This document shows positions 17,028-26,400 of a stretch of 64,000 bases of DNA, piece after piece. Origin of the DNA: CAYPTB01 sp964413535. Its GTDB lineage: Bacteria; Planctomycetota; UBA1135; GCA-002686595. Below the pieces are notes generated by a model. It had not been told where the DNA came from, searched no databases, and saw only the letters and a program-made list of their open reading frames with translations. Made by a program: the position numbers and the translations under genes. Within the stretch, counting starts at the first letter, position 1, and each line of letters starts with the position of its first letter. Where the stretch lies: the NCBI GenBank assembly GCA_964413535.1, contig CAYPTB010000029.1, forward strand, positions 124,001-188,000, read 5' to 3'.

Positions 17028-18424
17028 CGAGTGAACACCCCCATCTGCGTCGCCGCGCCGACCTTCGGGTCGTCGCTGCCCACCGGGAGGAAGCGCACCG
17101 AATAGCCGCGGCGCTCGCTGACCCCTCGCGCCCACGCTTGGAATTCACCTCGCGTCCACTCGAAGCGATGATCGCGATGGCGGAAGCGACCCGCTGGCAG
17201 GGACTCGAAGCGCACGTTGTGCTCGACGTTGGGCGTGGTGACGATCACCGTGCCCGGGCGCGCGAACTCGAAGACGACCCGCTCGAACGCCGGCAGCCGA
17301 GACGGGTCCATGTGCTCGATCACCTCGATGGCGCAGGCCGCGTCGTACCCGGCGAGACGCCGGTCTCGATAGGTCAGGGCACCCTGGAAGAGCTCGATGC
17401 GCTCCCGCTGCTTGGGCGGGAGCCGCTCCAGGTTCAGGCGATCGCGCGCGATCTCGAGCGTGCGGAAGGACACGTCCATGCCCACGACTCGGTCGAAGTC
17501 CTTGTCCGCGAGCATTCCTCTCAGCAGACGCCCTTCGCCGCAGCCGAGATCGATGACGCGCCGTGCGCCTGCGTCCTTGAGCGAGGCGATCACGGCTCCG
17601 ATCCGCTGCTCGTTCAGACTGATCTTCCGCTCGAGGACCTCTTCCTCGTGGCCGCGCTCCTCTTCGCTCGCATCGGGATCAGGATCCTCGTCCGCGATGA
17701 GCTGGTAGAGCGCCTCGCGCACGAGACGGCGCTGATGCTTGAGGTAGCGTTCGACGATCTGCTCGCGTTCGGGGTGCGTCGACAGCCAGCCCTCGCCCCT
17801 CGCGAGCAGCTTGTCGAGCTCGTCCTGCCCGACCCAGTAGTGCTTGTCGTTGTCCAGCACCGGCAGCAGGACGTAAAGATGCGTGAGCAGATCCTGGAGC
17901 CTGCACGTCGCCGTGAGGCGCACCTTGAAGTACGGGCTCTCGCCCCACTCCGGGAAGGTCGGATCGAGCGGCACGCGGCGAGCGTCGACCGCGTAGCCCA
18001 GCGGCTCGAACAGACGACGCAGGAAGGGCTCCCCTCCGCGACACGGGAGGACGGAGATCTCGACCTCGAAAGGTAGTGCGGCCAGCGCGAGCTCGGGGCG
18101 ATCCTTGCTCGAGCCCTTGATGGCCGAGCCGAAGACCTGCCCCATGGCGACGCTCAGGAACGACGAGGCTACGTAGGGCCGATCGTTGACGTACTGCCCG
18201 AGCGTCCCGCCGTCGGCGCTCCAACGGCGCGGGCCGCGAACGAGCCCCACGGGATCGAGATCGAGCAGGAGCGCCGCCGTGCAGCGCTCCTCGCCGGCTT
18301 CAGGATAGAAGACGTGCGCCTGCCCGAACGCCAACGCGAACGTTTGGCAGCGTGCCGGATTCTTGACCAGCAGGTAGCCGAGATCGGTCGCCGGACGATG
18401 CGTGGTCGTGATCGTCAGGAGCAT
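17024..18424 (-). CDS. hen1: Hen1: 3'-terminal RNA ribose 2'-O-methyltransferase
   Basis: The 466-aa bacterial Hen1 has an N-terminal ~240-residue half needed for Pnkp partnership and a C-terminal SAM methyltransferase domain. The latter shows the SAM motif RVIDLGCGEGRLL and the metal-site residues of EVIEHMD (E367, E370, H371) and HRDHRFEW (H419). The spacing is essentially that of characterised bacterial Hen1. It methylates the 2'-OH at the 3' end of broken RNA before ligation, so the repaired junction resists renewed cleavage. The gene lies directly upstream of pnkp with a 4-base overlap. A dehydrogenase gene ends 39 bases upstream on the same strand and may share the transcript by read-through. 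Confidence 0.95.
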   Translation of the reverse strand: MLLTITTTHRPATDLGYLLVKNPARCQTFALAFGQAHVFYPEAGEERCTAALLLDLDPVGLVRGPRRWSADGGTLGQYVNDRPYVASSFLSVAMGQVFGSAIKGSSKDRPELALAALPFEVEISVLPCRGGEPFLRRLFEPLGYAVDARRVPLDPTFPEWGESPYFKVRLTATCRLQDLLTHLYVLLPVLDNDKHYWVGQDELDKLLARGEGWLSTHPEREQIVERYLKHQRRLVREALYQLIADEDPDPDASEEERGHEEEVLERKISLNEQRIGAVIASLKDAGARRVIDLGCGEGRLLRGMLADKDFDRVVGMDVSFRTLEIARDRLNLERLPPKQRERIELFQGALTYRDRRLAGYDAACAIEVIEHMDPSRLPAFERVVFEFARPGTVIVTTPNVEHNVRFESLPAGRFRHRDHRFEWTRGEFQAWARGVSERRGYSVRFLPVGSDDPKVGAATQMGVFTR

Positions 18425-18463
18425 GCGAGTCCCCTCTGCGACCCAAACGGCCGCCCCCGGAGG

Positions 18464-19210
18464 TCACGTGAACAGCATCCCGCCGTTCAGGTTCAGCGTC
18501 TGGCCCGTGACGTAGCCGGCTTCGGGGGAGACGAGGTAGCGCACGGCTGCGCCGACTTCCTCGGGCGTGCCGAGGCGGCCGGCGGGGATCGCGGCGACCT
18601 TCGCGCGGCCGGCGGGCGTCTCGAGCTCGGCGGCGCTCATCTCGGTCGCCACCAGGCCCGGTGCGATCGCGTTGCAGGTGATGCCGTCCTTCGAATAGAG
18701 CTTCGCGATCGAGCGCGTGAGGTTGATGAGCGCGGCCTTGGCGGCGGCGTAGTGGACCTGGTTCATGCCGCCCCACTGGCCGCCGATCGAGGTCACGTTG
18801 ACGATGCGGCCGAAGCCGCGCGCGCGCATCGAGGGCAGCGCGGCCTGGATCGTGCGCACGGCGCCGAGCAGGTTCACGGAGAGCATGCGCTCCCAGTCGG
18901 CTTCGTCGAGCTCGGGGAACGGCTTCTCCTGCGCGATGCCGGCGTTGTTCACGAGCACGTCGACCTCGCCGAGCTCGGCCTGCACGAGCGCGAAGGCCGT
19001 CGCGACCGAGCGTGGGTCGGAGACGTCGATGCGCACCGGCAGGGCGACGCCAGCTTTCGAGGCCACCTGGAACGCCGATTCCGATTGCTCGCGGTAGCCG
19101 ACGGCCAGGCGATAGCCGGCCGCGCCGAGCACGCGCGCGATCCCGGCGCCGAGGCCGCGGCTCGCGCCGGTGACGAGGACGATCGTCGAGCTCGGGTCCC
19201 GCAGTGCCAC
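18464..19210 (-). CDS. Short-chain dehydrogenase/reductase, FabG-like
   Basis: The 248-aa protein has the classical SDR cofactor motif TGASRGLG (14-21), NNAGIAQ, the catalytic Ser of NVTSIGG, YAAAK and the C-terminal YVTGQTLNLNGGM typical of FabG (3-oxoacyl-ACP reductase). I start it at GTG 19210, just ahead of the first beta strand, since upstream in-frame sequence is not protein-like. No Shine-Dalgarno is evident. FabG-like enzymes are also common in sugar and secondary metabolite pathways. Its divergent neighbour is a Gfo/Idh/MocA dehydrogenase and a split transketolase follows, so a carbohydrate role is as plausible as fatty acid synthesis. Confidence 0.85.
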   Translation of the reverse strand: MALRDPSSTIVLVTGASRGLGAGIARVLGAAGYRLAVGYREQSESAFQVASKAGVALPVRIDVSDPRSVATAFALVQAELGEVDVLVNNAGIAQEKPFPELDEADWERMLSVNLLGAVRTIQAALPSMRARGFGRIVNVTSIGGQWGGMNQVHYAAAKAALINLTRSIAKLYSKDGITCNAIAPGLVATEMSAAELETPAGRAKVAAIPAGRLGTPEEVGAAVRYLVSPEAGYVTGQTLNLNGGMLFT

Positions 19211-19358
19211 GGCCGGAGGATACCCGGACGAGCGGAAGCGGCGCCACACAGTGGAGGAAGCCCGCTCTGCTTTGCATCTTGGGTTCGTTGATCCCCCACG
19301 CGCAGCCCTGGAACGAGACGGCGCGCTCGGTCGAAGCTCTCGCGCCGGGCGGTACGCG

Positions 19359-20306
19359 ATGAGCGCCGCGGCCGCGCCGCGCGTCGCCGTGCTGGGAGCG
19401 TCCGGCGTCGGGCGCTTCCACGCGCGCGAGCTCGTGCGCGCGGGCGCGGACGTCGTCGCCGTGCTGGGCTCGAGCGCTGCGTCGGCGGCGGGGGCGGCGG
19501 CGCGGCTCGAGCGCGAGCTCGGGATCGGCGCGCGGGCGTTCCACACGCTCGACGAGGTGCTCTCGCTCGATCTCGACGCGGTGACGGTCGCGCTGCCGCA
19601 CGAGCTGCACTTCGAGGCCGCGCTGCGCGCCCTGACGCGCGGTCTCTTCGTGTTCTGCGAGAAGCCGCTCTTCTACATGGAGGGGCTCACGACCGAACGC
19701 GCGCGACCGCTGCTCGCGGAGCTCTCCGCGGCCGGCGCGGACGCGCGCCTCGCCGTCAACACGTCCAACGCGAGCTTCGTGACGGCGCTGTGCGCGGCCG
19801 GACGCGTGCCGGAGCGACCCGAGCACTTTCGCTTCCGCCTGCACACCGCGGGCGACGACCAGCACGAAGAGATACCGGTCGACCTCCTGCCGCACGCGCT
19901 CTCGCTGTTGCGCGAGCTCGAGCCCCGCGCGCCGCTCACGGACATCCGGGCGACCTGCGAGCAACGCCGCTTCACGGCGAGCTTCCGCGCGGGCGAGCTC
20001 GCGACGTCGTTCGAGCTCGCGAAGCTGCCCGGCGGCGAGAAGAGCATGGCCTTCGCGATCGACGACCTCGAGGTGACGCGCGTGCAGCGCGTCGAGGACG
20101 GCCGCTACCGCGTGTTCCTGGAGGTGGGAAGCGAGCTCCTCCCGGTCGAGGACCCGTTCGCCGTCTGGCTGGGCGCGTTCGTGCGCGCCGTGCGCGGCGC
20201 GGGCCCGCTGCCGGTCGATTTCGACGCGGCCGCGCGCAACCTGCTCGACATGCTGCGCCTCCTCGAGGCCGCGCGCGGAACACGGCCGGGCGCCGGGGAC
20301 GGATAG
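19359..20306 (+). CDS. Gfo/Idh/MocA-family oxidoreductase
   Basis: The 315-aa protein shows the N-terminal Rossmann fold with VAVLGASGVGRFHARELV, the family's central VTVALPHELHFEAAL, and FCEKPLF, whose Lys is the conserved EKP lysine. These are NAD(P)-dependent dehydrogenases acting on sugars, inositols and UDP-sugars. The C-terminal domain is somewhat diverged and short. The true start is ATG 19359; an open frame extends further upstream to 19170 but overlaps the divergent SDR gene. Context (SDR, split transketolase) suggests one sugar-modification pathway. Confidence 0.8.
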   Translation: MSAAAAPRVAVLGASGVGRFHARELVRAGADVVAVLGSSAASAAGAAARLERELGIGARAFHTLDEVLSLDLDAVTVALPHELHFEAALRALTRGLFVFCEKPLFYMEGLTTERARPLLAELSAAGADARLAVNTSNASFVTALCAAGRVPERPEHFRFRLHTAGDDQHEEIPVDLLPHALSLLRELEPRAPLTDIRATCEQRRFTASFRAGELATSFELAKLPGGEKSMAFAIDDLEVTRVQRVEDGRYRVFLEVGSELLPVEDPFAVWLGAFVRAVRGAGPLPVDFDAAARNLLDMLRLLEAARGTRPGAGDG

Positions 20307-20332
20307 GGGGCGATCGCCGGGCGGGGCGGCTC

Positions 20333-21133
20333 TCAGCCGAGCTGGGCCGAGCGCTTCGTGAAGGCGCCGTCCATCCAGAACCCCGTGATCGGGAACGTGA
20401 CCCTGGGTCGCTCGTCGGCGACGGCTCCGGCGGCCACGAGCACGGGCGCGTAGTGCTCCCACGTCGGCAGGGCGGTCCGCGCCGCGGGCGCGCGCCGCTG
20501 GAAGTCCTTCAGCGCGTCGACGTCGAGGTTCGCGAGCACCTCCGCCGCCCAGGCGTCGAATTCCTCGGCCCACGTCGGGGTCCCCGGCTGGAACGCGTAG
20601 CGCATGTTGTGCGTGAGGAAACCGCTGCCGAAGATCAGCACGCCTTCGTCCCGCAGCGGCGCGAGCGCGCGCCCGAGGGTGAAGAGCGCCTCGGGGTCGA
20701 GCGCCGGCAAGGACACCTGCAGGACGGGAACGTCGGCGGCGGGGTACATCGCGACGAGCGGCACGTAGGCTCCGTGGTCGAGCCCGCGCGCGGGCTCGTC
20801 GGCGAAGGGGAGGCCTCGCTCGCGCAGGAGCTCACGCACGCGCGCCGCGAGCTCCGGCGCGCCCGGAGCGGGATAGCGGGTCTCGTAGTAGTGCGCGGGG
20901 AATCCGTGGAAGTCGTGGACGAGCGGCACCGTTCGCGTCGCGCCGAGCGCCGTCGGCCGCTGCTCCCAGTGGGCCGAAACCATCAAGATGCTCCGAGGCC
21001 GGTGCATCGCACGCGACCACGCACCGAGCTCGGCCATCCAGCGCGCGTCGTCCAGGAGGATGGGCGCCCCGTGGGCCGCGAACACGGCGGGCATCCTGGA
21101 GGTCGGCGCATCCGTCGGAGCAGGGTCCTGCAT
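20333..21133 (-). CDS. LigB-type extradiol ring-cleavage dioxygenase (4,5-DOPA dioxygenase family)
   Basis: The 266-aa protein has the zinc/iron-site pattern of the YgiD/4,5-DOPA-dioxygenase family: AAHGAP (H21), LMVSAHWE (H55) and LDHGAYVPL (H120), followed by IFGSGFLTHNM. Members open catecholic rings or bind zinc; physiological substrates in bacteria are usually unknown. ATG 21133 is used; a second in-frame ATG at residue 14 sits directly at the conserved start. There is no Shine-Dalgarno. It lies oppositely oriented between the Gfo/Idh/MocA gene and the split transketolase, so it interrupts rather than joins that set. Confidence 0.88.
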   Translation of the reverse strand: MQDPAPTDAPTSRMPAVFAAHGAPILLDDARWMAELGAWSRAMHRPRSILMVSAHWEQRPTALGATRTVPLVHDFHGFPAHYYETRYPAPGAPELAARVRELLRERGLPFADEPARGLDHGAYVPLVAMYPAADVPVLQVSLPALDPEALFTLGRALAPLRDEGVLIFGSGFLTHNMRYAFQPGTPTWAEEFDAWAAEVLANLDVDALKDFQRRAPAARTALPTWEHYAPVLVAAGAVADERPRVTFPITGFWMDGAFTKRSAQLG

Positions 21134-21281
21134 GGCGGAGAGGGCGGGTCGTGGAACGAGGGCTCCTTCGGCGCTCCAGACGACGAGTATGCGGAAGCGC
21201 GCCGCGGACGGCACCGGTCCGGCGCAGCTCGGAGGGGCCTCCGCGCACGCCTGCGTCCTGGAAGCGCCTCATGGCGCTCCC

Positions 21282-21287
21282 TAGAGT
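21282..21287 (+). promoter_or_regulatory. Possible -10 element (TAGAGT) for a leaderless transcript
   Basis: TAGAGT ends eight bases before the ATG of the transketolase N-subunit gene, which has no Shine-Dalgarno. A transcription start at or next to the ATG would follow. No convincing -35 box is visible. Confidence 0.3.
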
Positions 21288-21295
21288 GAGCCGCG

Positions 21296-22177
21296 ATGAC
21301 GAGCGCGACGACCGCCGACCTCGCCGCCCTTGCGCACCGGGCGTGCCGCGCACGGCGCGGCCTGCTCGCCGCCATCCACCACGCCGGGTCGGGGCATCCC
21401 GGTGGCGCGCTCTCCTGCACCGACCTGCTCGTGTGGCTGTGGGAGAACCTGTACCGCGACGCGCCGCCGAACTCGCACGACGGCGGCGAGCAGTTCGTGC
21501 TGTCGAAGGGCCACGCGTGTCCGGCCTTGTACGCCGTCGCCGCGGAGTACGGGCTCGTCGAACGCGCCGAGCTCTTGCGCTTCCGCAAGCTCGGGAGCGC
21601 GTTGCAGGGACACACGCACGTCGTGGACCTCCCGTGGACCGGCGCGAGCACGGGCTCCCTCGGCCAGGGTTTCTCGGTCGCGATCGGGAAGAGCCTCGCG
21701 CTGCGCCATCGGAAGCTCGCGGGCCGCGTGACCGTGATCCTCGGCGACGGCGAGCTGCAGGAGGGCGAGGTGTGGGAAGGGTTGATGTTCGCCGCGCACC
21801 AGCGGTTGGGCAGCCTGTGCGCGATCGTCGACTACAACAAGCTGCAGAGCGACGACTGGAACGCGAACATCTGCGGGCTCGAGCCGCTCGTCACGAAGCT
21901 CGGCGCCTTCGGCTGGAACACGCTCGAGATCGAGGGCCACGACTTCGACGCGATCGGGGACGCGGTCGTGCACGCGCGCGAGGAGCCGCCGGACGGCCGG
22001 CCGACGGCGATCGTCGCGCACACGGTGAAGGGCAAAGGCGTGTCGTACATGGAAGGGTCACCGTTGTGGCACGGGAGCGTGAAGCTCTCGCGCGCGGACC
22101 TCGAGCGCGCGCTCCTCGAGCTCGGCGCGGACGCCGACGAGGTGCAGGCCTGGCTCGAGGGGCGGGTGCCGGCATGA
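21296..22177 (+). CDS. Transketolase, N-terminal subunit
   Basis: The 293-aa protein covers the thiamine-diphosphate-binding half of transketolase: GHPGGALSCTDLLVWLW, SKGHACPALYAVAAEYG, TGSLGQGFSVAIG and the TPP motif GDGELQEGEVWEGLMFAA...YNK. The second half is encoded by the next gene, overlapping by ATGA, so the active enzyme is a two-chain complex. Split transketolases are often dedicated to secondary or surface sugar pathways instead of central metabolism, for which the window has another, full-length tkt at its left edge. The start at 21296 has no Shine-Dalgarno. Confidence 0.92.
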   Translation: MTSATTADLAALAHRACRARRGLLAAIHHAGSGHPGGALSCTDLLVWLWENLYRDAPPNSHDGGEQFVLSKGHACPALYAVAAEYGLVERAELLRFRKLGSALQGHTHVVDLPWTGASTGSLGQGFSVAIGKSLALRHRKLAGRVTVILGDGELQEGEVWEGLMFAAHQRLGSLCAIVDYNKLQSDDWNANICGLEPLVTKLGAFGWNTLEIEGHDFDAIGDAVVHAREEPPDGRPTAIVAHTVKGKGVSYMEGSPLWHGSVKLSRADLERALLELGADADEVQAWLEGRVPA

Positions 22178-23145
22178 GCGCGACGAGCGCGGCCGTGCCC
22201 GAGCTCGTCGGCAAGACGGGCGACTCCCTGCGCGAGGCGTTCGGGCGAGCGCTGGTCGAGATCGCGGCCGAGCGCGACGACGTGGTCGTGCTCGACGCGG
22301 ACATCGCCGGCGGGACGGGCGCGCACCACTTCCGCTCGGCGTACCCGGAGCGCTTCTACCAGTGCGGCATCGCCGAGCAGAACATGATGGCGCTGGCGGG
22401 CGGCATGGCGAGCCTCGGGCTCGTGCCGGTCGTCACGACGTTCGCCGTGTTCTGCCTGCGCGCCCTCGAGCAGGCGCGGCTCTCGATCGCCTACTCGCGC
22501 CGCAAGGTCGTCATCGCCGCGAGCCACCCGGGCCTCGACGTCGGCCCCGACGGCGGCTCGGCGCAGTGCTTCGAGGACCTGGCGGCCTTCCGCGCGCTCC
22601 CGGGCATGACGGTCGTGTCCCCCGCCGATCCGGTCGAGATGCGCCTCGCCACGAAAGCTGCGATCGAGCATCCCGGTCCCGTCTACCTCCGCACCGGCCG
22701 CAGCCCCGCGCGGCGTCTCTTCGGCGACGAGCACACCTTCGCGATCGGCCGCGGGGCGCTCTTGCGCCAGGGTTCCGACGTCACGCTCGTCGCCTGCGGC
22801 GTCGAAGTCGCGCGCGCGCTCGACGCAGCGGAGCTGCTCGCCGCCGTCGGCATCTCCGCGCGCGTCGTGAACCTCGCGACGCTCGCGCCGGTCGACGTCG
22901 AGCTCTTGACCGATTGCGCGCGCGCGACGCGCGCCTTCGTCACGGCCGAGGACGCGAGCATCCGCGGCGGCCTCGGCAGCGCCGTCGCCGAGACGCTCGC
23001 GCGCACGCTGCCCCGCCCCATCGAGTTCGTCGGCCTGGACCGCGACTTCGGCACCTCCGGCGAGCCCGCCGAGCTCGCGTCGCACTACCGCATCGACGCC
23101 GCCGGAATCGCGGATGCCGCGCGCCGCGTGCTCGCCCACGCCTGA
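22174..23145 (+). CDS. Transketolase, C-terminal subunit
   Basis: The 323-aa protein supplies the pyrimidine-binding and C-terminal domains: YQCGIAEQNMMALAGGMA (with the conserved Glu that activates thiamine diphosphate), SHPGLDVGPDGGSAQ, YLRTGRS and a terminal domain ending in FGTSGEPAELASHY. It pairs with the upstream N-subunit, whose stop overlaps its ATG (22174-22177), an arrangement that favours 1:1 synthesis. The substrate range is not readable from sequence; a deoxy-xylulose-type or sugar-specific function is possible. Confidence 0.92.
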   Translation: MSATSAAVPELVGKTGDSLREAFGRALVEIAAERDDVVVLDADIAGGTGAHHFRSAYPERFYQCGIAEQNMMALAGGMASLGLVPVVTTFAVFCLRALEQARLSIAYSRRKVVIAASHPGLDVGPDGGSAQCFEDLAAFRALPGMTVVSPADPVEMRLATKAAIEHPGPVYLRTGRSPARRLFGDEHTFAIGRGALLRQGSDVTLVACGVEVARALDAAELLAAVGISARVVNLATLAPVDVELLTDCARATRAFVTAEDASIRGGLGSAVAETLARTLPRPIEFVGLDRDFGTSGEPAELASHYRIDAAGIADAARRVLAHA

Positions 23146-23425
23146 GCCCCCGCCAACACGTCCCACGGTTCACGGAGCGTCTCCCTTCGCAGAACGCGTC
23201 GACGAAGTCGCGGCGACGGCTCGGCGATACGGCGGCAGCAACGGCGCGTATAGATCGACTGCCCTGCGAGAAGGGAGATCGACGCCGTGATCACGAGCTG
23301 CTTCGTGTCGCTCCTCTCTCGGGAAGGCGTGCGTGGTTCGTTCGGTGATTGCAACCGCTCGCTCGTCGACGCGCCGTGAGCCGCCGTTCCGGTCGTTCGA
23401 CCCGGCGGCTCCGAAGAAACCGTGC

Positions 23426-23431
23426 TAGCGT
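23426..23431 (+). promoter_or_regulatory. Possible -10 element (TAGCGT) for a leaderless transcript
   Basis: TAGCGT lies six bases before the GTG of the DUF1592-type gene, which lacks a Shine-Dalgarno. This spacing resembles the TAGAGT upstream of the transketolase subunit gene. TTCGAC at 23396-23401 is too far for a standard -35. Confidence 0.3.
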
Positions 23432-23437
23432 GGCCGG

Positions 23438-26400
23438 GTGTCGACGTCCGATGAAGAGCGGCGAGGTCTCGGTCCGGTCGTCGGTGTCTTGCTCGTGCTC
23501 GGAACCGTGCCGCTCCTGACGGCGCGGGATGTCGAGGCCTCCGCGCGCGCGGAGCTGGAACGCACACTCATCCGAACCATCGAGCCGTTCATCGAGAGCT
23601 ATTGCATCGAGTGTCACGGCGGCAACGAGCCGGCCGCGGACCTCGACCTGCGGGCCTTCGCCGCGCCGGACGCGTTGATCCGCGACGATCCCCGGCTGGT
23701 CCGCATGCGCGACCGGCTCGAAGCCGGGGAGATGCCCCCCGACGAAGCGCGCCAGCCGCCCGATGACCTGCGCCGGCGGGTCGTCGCCTGGTTGGACACC
23801 GTTCGCGCGGACGAGGCTCGGCGGAACGCCGGCGATCCGGGTCCGGTGCCGCTGCGGCGTCTGAGCAACTCCGAGTACGACAACACAGTGAGGGACCTCA
23901 CCGGAGTGGACATGCGGCTCACTCGCGAGTTCCCCGTCGATCCGGCCAACTCCGCCGGCTTCGACAACTCGGGCGAGTCGTTGAGCATGTCGCCCACGCT
24001 GCTCGCGAAGTACTTGGAGGCGGCGCGCCGGGTCGGGGATCAGCTCGTGCTCACACCCGACGGTTTCAGATTCGCTCCCCATCCGATGCTCGTCGACACC
24101 GATCGCGAGAAGTACGCGATCAAGCGCATCGTGGACTTCTACGACCGACAGCCCACCGACTACGTCGACTACTTCGAGGCGGCCTGGCGATTCCGGCACC
24201 GAGCCGCCCTGCGCAAGCCTTCCGCCACGCTGACCGAGGTCGCGACCGATGCGTGCGTGAGCGTCGAGTACCTGAACTCTGTCTGGCGGATCCTCGAGGG
24301 AGCGACCGACGCGTCCGATCGCGTGGGGCCCATCGCGAAGCTGAGGGCCCTGTGGCGCGCGCTTCCCGGGCCGGATGCGTCACAGGACGCGGTGCGCGCC
24401 GGATGCGTCGAGATGCGGGACTTCGTCGTCCGCATCCGCCACCACACGGTGGAGCAGTTCGAGGCGCCCGTCGTCGACGGGCTGGGCATCACCTCGCAGC
24501 CCCTCATGAGCTGGAAGCTGCGCGCGTTCGCCTCGCACCGGATGGACTTCGACCGCGGGGCACTGCGAATAGCGGGCGAGCCTCCGCCCCGGGGTTCAGA
24601 GCCGAGCGAGGAAGCCCACGGGCACGAAGGGACGTCGCGGGCCGCGGTCCAGTCGGCGCGGCGGCGAGCGAGCGATCCGGACCTCGAGGTTCCGAAGGAC
24701 GAGTGGGGCGTCTACGAGACATCCTTCGCGCGCTTCTGCTCCGTCTTCCCCGACGCCTTCTACGTCCGCGAGCGCGGCCTCTTCTTCCCCGACTACTCGC
24801 GCGACAGAGGACGCCTCCTGAGCGCGGGCTACCACAACGTGACGGGGTTCTTCCGCGACGACGCTCCGCTCGTGGAGCTGATCCTGGACGACGACGGCCG
24901 GCGCGAGCTCGACGCGCTCTGGGAAGAGTTCGATTTCATCGCCGATCACTCGCTGCGGACTTGGGTTCAGTTCCTCTTCGACAAGAGCGGCGAAGTCGAG
25001 GGCAGGGGCCGCGGGTCGGGTTGGGAGCGGCCTTCGCCGGATCTGGACGTCGGTGCCTCTTCCGTCGTCTTCGAGCTACGCGACGCCTACCTCGCGCGGG
25101 CACGGGTGAGCGACGATCCCGCCGCTCTCGCGGCGATTCGCGAGCACTTCCGCCGCGTCGACGAGACGCTCCGAGCGGTGGAGCACATGCGGGCGTGCGC
25201 GGAACCCCTCCATCGGAGAGCGCTGCTCGAGTTCGCGGAGCGCGCCTATCGCAGGCCGCTCGCGCGCTCGGAACGCGACGCCCTAGCGGCCCACTACGAG
25301 ACCCTCAGGTACGGGAGCGGACTGACGCACGAAGAAGCGATGCGCGACTCGATCGTCGGCGTGCTCATGTCGCCGAAGTTCCTCTACAGGCTCGAGCGGA
25401 TCGAGGTGGGGACGGACGACGGCTGGCGAGAAGCCTCCGACGACTCGTCGGCCGCGCCGGCACGCGTGGAGCTCGTCCAGCCGCTCTCGGGACACGCCCT
25501 CGCGAGCCGGCTGAGCTACTTCCTGTGGTCCAGCATGCCCGACGAGGAGCTCCTCGCTCACGCGGCCGGCGGCGACCTGCGGGATCCCGCGGTCGTCGTC
25601 GCCCAGGCTCGCCGGATGCTGAAGGATCCGCGCGTGCGGGGGCTCGTCGTCGACTTCGCCGGGAACTGGCTCGGCTTCCGACGTTTCGAGGAACACAATG
25701 CCGTGGACCGCGAGCGTTTTCCGAGCTTCGACAAGAAGCTCCGCAGCGCGATGTTCCTTGAGCCCGTGAAGTTCATCGAGAACGTGATCCGGGACGACGG
25801 GTCGGTGCTCGATCTCCTGTACGGCACCCACACGTTCGTGAACTCGACCCTGGCCGAACACTACGCCATTCCGGCGTCGATCGCCGGCGACGAGTGGATC
25901 CGCATCGACGACGCGCGGCCGCACGGCCGCGGCGGGCTGCTGACGATGGCCGTGCTCCTCACGCAGAACGCGCACGGGCTTCGGACGAGCCCGGTGAAGA
26001 GGGGCTACTGGGTGGCGAGCCGGCTGCTCGGAGAGGCGATATCGCCGCCGCCCGACTCCGTGCCGCGACTTCCCGAGGACGAGGCGACGTCGGAGCTCCG
26101 GATGAGCGCGTTGCTCGAGAGGCACGCCGCGGACCCGAGCTGCGCCTCCTGCCACGCGCGTTTCGACTCGCTCGGGTTGGTCTTCGAGGGCTACGGGCCG
26201 ATCGGAGAGCGTCGCTCCGCGGACCTGGCGCAACGACCGGTGGACACTCGCGTCTCGTTCCCGAACGGCGAGTTCGGCGATGGACCCGAGGACTTGCGCT
26301 CCTACGTCCGCGAGCATCGCGAGGGGGAGTTCGCCGACACCCTCTGCCGCAAGCTGCTGGCGTTTGGTCTGGGCCGCTCGCTACTGCCTTCCGACGAGCT

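Noticed and set aside
20308..20339. Hairpin between the convergent dehydrogenase and dioxygenase genes
   Set aside because: Only a 5-bp stem without U-tract; too weak to call a terminator.
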